A DNA stretch of 64,000 nucleotides, taken from assembly GCA_050012375.1 (NCBI GenBank), contig JBEKHH010000020.1, positions 11,166-75,165 on the forward strand, given 5' to 3'. The stretch's first letter is position 1. The number at the start of each line of letters is the position of its first letter. The position numbers and the translations under genes are program-made. Under the pieces are notes generated by a model. The model did not search any database. It saw only the letters and a list, made by a program, of their open reading frames with translations, and was not told the origin of the DNA. Positions 60,635 to 64,000 of this stretch are shown here, piece by piece. Origin of the DNA: PALSA-1353 sp050012375. GTDB taxonomy: Bacteria > Planctomycetota > Phycisphaerae > Tepidisphaerales > Tepidisphaeraceae.

Positions 60635-61753
60635 TTATTTCAGATTCTCCGGGTTCAGCCCCCGCAGTTCCTTCACCACAAACCGCCCGTCCTTGCGGAT
60701 CAGCTTCTCGTCGAACCACATTTCCCCGCCGCCGGCTTCCGACGTCTGCCGCATCACCAGGTCCCAGTGAATCGCGCTCTTGTTCCCATTGCTGGCTTCG
60801 TCGTAGCACGCGCCCGGCGTGAAATGAATGCTCCCGGCGATCTTTTCGTCGAAAAGAATATCCTTCATCGCCTTGACGCAATGCGGATTGAAGCCGACGG
60901 CAAATTCCCCCACATATCGAGCCCCGGCATCGGTATCCAAAACTTCGTTGAGCTTGTCGGTCGCGGTGCTCGAAGCTTCCACGATCTTCCCCTCCCGGAA
61001 AACCAGGCGGACATCGTTATGCGTCGTGCCGCGGTAGATGGTAGGGCAGTTGAAGCGAATCACGCCGCTGGCGCTCTTCCGCACCGGCGCGGTGAAAACC
61101 TCTCCATCGGGAATATTCACCCGCCCGTCGCAGCAGATCGCCGGAATGTCTTTGATGCTGAAGGTGAGGTCCGTTTCACCCGGACCCTTGAGGCGCACGC
61201 GATCGGTTTTCTCCATCACCTTCTTCAATGGCTGCATGGCCCGGCTCATCTTCGCGTAGTCGAGCGTGCAAACGTCAAAATAAAAATCCTCGAACGCCTC
61301 GGTGCTCATCTCCGCCATTTGCGCCATCGACGGATGCGGCCAGCGCAAAACGCACCATCGGGTCTTGGTGATTCGCACATCGCGATGGACCTTTTCCCAG
61401 ACCGTTGACTCGTAAAGTTTTTGCTTCTCCGCCGGGACGTCGGAAAGTTCCGAAACATTCGGACTGCCGCGCGCCCCGATATAGCACTGCACGTTTTGCA
61501 TCTGGAGTTTTTCAACGCGGGCGATGAGCTGCCATTGCTCCGGCTGGCCGTCGAGCATCAGCGCCCGGTTGATCTCATTGCTCTTGAGCATCACCAGCGG
61601 ATGTCCGCCGGCCGCCCTGGCATGGCGGATCAGCGCCGCGCTGAACGCGTGCGGCACGTCGATCGCCTCGATCAGGATCTTCTCCCCCTTTTTCACGGCG
61701 CAGGAATAATCGATCAACATCTTGGCAAGCTTCTCGACGCGTGGATCGTGCAT
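60635..61753 (-). CDS. M29 family metallo-aminopeptidase
   Basis: 372 residues starting MHDPRVEKLAKMLIDYSCAV. It matches aminopeptidase T/S (thermophilic metalloprotease M29): GEKILIEAIDVPHAFSAALI at the start, then FNCPTIYRGTTHNDVRLVFREG, EFAVGFNPHC, and SIHFTPGACYDEASNGNKSAIHWDLV with the metal-binding His/Glu/Asp residues. It likely removes N-terminal residues from peptides in the cytoplasm. Confidence 0.9.
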   Translation of the reverse strand: MHDPRVEKLAKMLIDYSCAVKKGEKILIEAIDVPHAFSAALIRHARAAGGHPLVMLKSNEINRALMLDGQPEQWQLIARVEKLQMQNVQCYIGARGSPNVSELSDVPAEKQKLYESTVWEKVHRDVRITKTRWCVLRWPHPSMAQMAEMSTEAFEDFYFDVCTLDYAKMSRAMQPLKKVMEKTDRVRLKGPGETDLTFSIKDIPAICCDGRVNIPDGEVFTAPVRKSASGVIRFNCPTIYRGTTHNDVRLVFREGKIVEASSTATDKLNEVLDTDAGARYVGEFAVGFNPHCVKAMKDILFDEKIAGSIHFTPGACYDEASNGNKSAIHWDLVMRQTSEAGGGEMWFDEKLIRKDGRFVVKELRGLNPENLK

Positions 61754-61800
61754 GAGGGGCTATATATCCAGCGCTCCGGCACGCCGCAAGCCGATGCAGC

Positions 61801-61829
61801 TTGAAGAACCGCCGACCGAGCGATACGAT
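61801..61829 (+). promoter_or_regulatory. Promoter of tRNA-Val
   Basis: -35 TTGAAG (61801-61806), 17-nt spacer, -10 TACGAT (61824-61829), 13 nt before the tRNA. Confidence 0.6.
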
Positions 61830-61842
61830 TGCAGAAAATCAG

Positions 61843-61916
61843 GGGCGATTAGCTCAGTTGGCCAGAGCGCACGGATCACACCCGTGAGGTCGCAGGTTCG
61901 AGCCCTGTATCGCCCA
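61843..61916 (+). tRNA. tRNA-Val (CAC)
   Basis: A 74-nt cloverleaf: acceptor GGGCGAT/ATCGCCC, D-stem GCTC/GAGC, anticodon stem CACGG/CCGTG with loop ATCACAC (anticodon CAC at 61877-61879), T-arm GCAGG-TTCGAGC-CCTGT, discriminator A, CCA not encoded. An integrase gene follows 115 nt later, so the tRNA 3' end may be the att site of a second island. Confidence 0.97.
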
Positions 61917-61989
61917 CTTCTGTAAGCCCTGCCGATCGCAAGAGATGCGAACCTGCCTGTGTCGGGCAGTGCGGCTCTGGAGCCTGGAG

Positions 61990-62011
61990 AAAAACGGTAT
62001 GTACCGTTTTT
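61990..62011 (+). terminator. 10-bp hairpin before the second integrase
   Basis: AAAAACGGTA (61990-61999), TG, TACCGTTTTT (62002-62011): a perfect hairpin ending in T5, 74 nt after tRNA-Val. It fits a terminator of the tRNA or an operator for the integrase that starts at 62031. Confidence 0.65.
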
Positions 62012-62030
62012 CCCAGCCAGGGAGTTGCAC

Positions 62031-63347
62031 ATGCCCAAGCTCAATGGACGATTGCCCCGTTACCGTCTTCATCGGCGTTCCGGCCAGGCCATTGTTACCC
62101 TCAATGGCCGCGACCATTATCTGGGTCCACATGGAAGCCAAACGAGCATTGCCGAATACGATCGGCTGATCGCCGAATGGCTCACATCAGGACGTCGCGT
62201 CAAGCATCCGGAGGATAGTTGACCGGCACCAACGATCAGCCACATCATCCACGCCTTTTGGGAACATGCCAAAATGCATTACCGCCGCCCGGACGGATCT
62301 CCGACCAGCGAACTGGACAATTTTCGCCAAGCATTGAGGCCCGTGCGCCGCCTTTATGGCACAAGTTCTTCTCTTCAATTCGGTCCCAAAGCCCTTAAGG
62401 CCGTATGTGAACACATGATTGGTCTCGGCCGGTGCCGCACGAACATCAACAAGAAGATCTCCCGGATAAAATCGGTGTTTCGCTGGGCGGTTGAAAATGA
62501 ACTGCTTTCGGCGGAAGTTGATCACGCGCTGCTGGCGGTACGAGGGCTTCAGCGGGGCCGAACTAACGCCAGAGAATCTGAGCCGGTTAAGCCGGCCCCC
62601 GAAGAACAGATACTCGCCGTAAAGCCATTCGTGAGTCGCCAGGTCTGGGCACTCATACAACTTCAACTGCTGAGCGGTGCTCGCGCCGGCGAACTCGTTG
62701 GTCTTCAGGGGATCGATTTGAAGACCTCGGGGGATATATGGACCGTCGAGCCAAAGGATCATAAAACGGCGCACCTGGGGTATGCCAAACGAATCTACTT
62801 CGGGCCGCAAGCACAGGAAATCCTGCGAGAGTTTCTTTGTAATCGGCCACTGGATCAGCATCTGTTCAGCGCCAAAGGCGCTGCCGATGAGCATCGGGCG
62901 ATCCGAAGTTCACTCCGGAAAACGCCGCTGTCATGCGGCAACCGGTCTGGAACGAATGTGCAAGATTCGCCTAAAAGAACTCCACAGTCTTGTTATACGG
63001 TCGACAGCTATGGCCGGGCCATCGAGCGAGCATGCGCCAAGGCGTTTCCACCGCCGGAAATGCTTGCCCGTCAGAAAGTCAATGCGTTTCGCGGCCAGCG
63101 ATGGGAATCGCTGCCCGAATGGAAATCTCGGCTGGGACCGGACGGTTGGGCAAAATTAGCCGCTTGGAGAGCAGCGAACCGATGGCACCCGCACCAGCTT
63201 CGTCACAACGCGGCGACCAGGATAAAAAGGGAATTCGGAATTGAGATCGCTCGCGTCATACTGGGCCACCGTTCTGCATCTGTAACGGAGATCTACGCGG
63301 AACTGGACGATCAAAAGGCGATCAACATCATGCGAAAGATCGGCTGA
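62031..63347 (+). pseudogene. Tyrosine recombinase with an in-frame TGA
   Basis: The frame from ATG 62031 (MPKLNGRLPRYRLHRRSGQA...VTLNGRDHYLGPHG) stops at TGA 62220-62222 and continues open in the same frame to 63347 (438 sense and stop-interrupted codons). Downstream part: core-binding domain (LDNFRQALRPVRRLYG ... NKKISRIKSVFRWAV), then catalytic residues in LLSGARAGELVGLQ (Arg), HPHQLRHNAATR (HxxR) and LGHRSASVTEIYAELD (His and Tyr). Only the TGA interrupts it. It belongs to a different subgroup from the integrase at 19319. Confidence 0.85.
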
Positions 63348-63390
63348 GAGCTGAATGCAAGCAGGGGGGTAATTCTCATTTCCAGGTCAC

Positions 63391-63855
63391 GTGGCCAAGG
63401 GGGTCATCCTGGGCGTGGAGGAGGAGCTTCGGGTCCAACTTGATCCGGAACTGCCGGATTTGCTGGCCAAGGTCGATCTGGTGACCCAGACGGATGGGTG
63501 CCTGCACGTCGTCGATTTCAAAACCTCCCGGTCCCGTTGGAATGAGCAGAAGGCCGTGGAGAGCGGGGAACAATTACTCCTTTATGGCATGACCGTTGCC
63601 CGGATGTCCCGGCATCTGGGCGCGGCGGTTAAACTACACTTTGCCATCATCACCAAGGCGAAGAAGCCGGTCGTGCAACTCATCCCCGTTCAGAGCAATC
63701 CGCAGCGCATTGACGCCCTCAAACAGAGTATGGCCGCCATCTGGGGGGCGATCCAGTCCGGCAACTTCTACCCCAGCCCCTCGCCCCAGAACTGCACGAC
63801 CTGCCCATACCGCAGCCGTTGCCCAGTGTTTGCCCAGCAACACGGCGACCTATAG
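63391..63855 (+). pseudogene. PD-(D/E)XK nuclease (Cas4/RecB type), 5'-truncated
   Basis: 154 residues. LPDLLAKVDLVTQTDGCLHV-VDFKTSRSRW is the catalytic D...(D/E)xK core, and CTTCPYRSRCPVF is the C-terminal Fe-S cysteine cluster of the PDDEXK_1 family. The N-terminal part with the first helix and first cysteine is missing; a stop at 63370 precedes the remnant. GTG 63391 is the first possible start but a full domain would need about 100 more residues. Confidence 0.7.
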
Positions 63856-63871
63856 TCAATAACGTTATTGA
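63856..63871 (+). repeat. 16-bp perfect palindrome
   Basis: TCAATAACGTTATTGA directly after the nuclease stop. It could be an operator or a protein-binding site. Bases 63872-64000 hold an open frame with no recognisable gene. Confidence 0.6.
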
Positions 63872-64000
63872 TAATTACTCCGAGCCTGGTCGTTGGCGGA
63901 TGCGTTCGTTTCTCCGGCCGTATCGTGGATCTGTTGGTTTCCACGCTGACCGCGTTGGACATGGCGGCCTAAATTTCCGGGGTTTTCGCGTCACGATACA

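Overview
The window is high-G+C bacterial chromosome. Gene content suggests a planctomycete, probably of the Phycisphaerae type: a PEP-CTERM cell-surface protein, small tRNA-targeted integrase islands, several TTG starts and many intergenic hairpins. This assignment is inference; no rRNA or marker gene fixes it.

Chromosomal backbone, left part (1-13.3 kb). A complete peptide/nickel-type ABC importer operon (binding protein cut by the window edge, two permeases, two ATPases) is followed by hisD and hisC. Next comes a RapA-like SNF2 helicase with a tightly coupled zinc-ribbon partner, and a convergent conserved gene of unknown role.

Island 1 (13.34-20.59 kb). A 7.2-kb integrative element sits in the 3' end of tRNA-Tyr and is bounded by a 17-bp direct repeat. 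It carries a replication initiator (prim-pol type) with six 9-bp iterons inside its gene, small zinc-ribbon and unknown proteins, an excisionase with a probably leaderless promoter, and a tyrosine integrase. The att core lies inside the integrase gene. Excision would keep the reading frame open and replace the last 12 residues by a 60-residue tail whose coding sequence now lies orphaned at the far end of the island. This is the most interesting signal in the window.

Backbone, middle part (20.6-51.2 kb). Housekeeping genes: mutY, holB, tmk, a TraB-like protein, galK, trpD, an NfeD protease, a TonB receptor/TonB/ExbB/ExbD cluster, cysE, a phosphohexomutase, hisB, a sugar ABC importer whose binding protein is fused to a permease, a cardiolipin synthase-like protein, a TPR O-GlcNAc-transferase-like protein and hrpB. 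A PEP-CTERM beta-helix-like protein follows, flanked by two diverged copies of a ~165-bp repeat. Intergenic spaces repeatedly hold long hairpins built of short words, in all gene orientations.

Mobile remnants (51.3-60.4 kb). An IS630 transposase fragment is followed by an 8.7-kb deletion derivative of a Mu-like transposable prophage. It is bounded by inverted copies of a 16-bp motif and holds a DDE transposase fused by deletion to a tape-measure remnant, a divergent pair of paralogous HTH regulators and a sigma-70-like factor. A fragment of a second Mu-type transposase sits at its other end.

Right end (60.6-64 kb). An M29 aminopeptidase gene and tRNA-Val are followed by a second, unrelated tyrosine integrase broken by one in-frame TGA, then a 5'-truncated RecB/Cas4-type nuclease gene. 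This is probably the start of a second, immobilised island that runs off the window.
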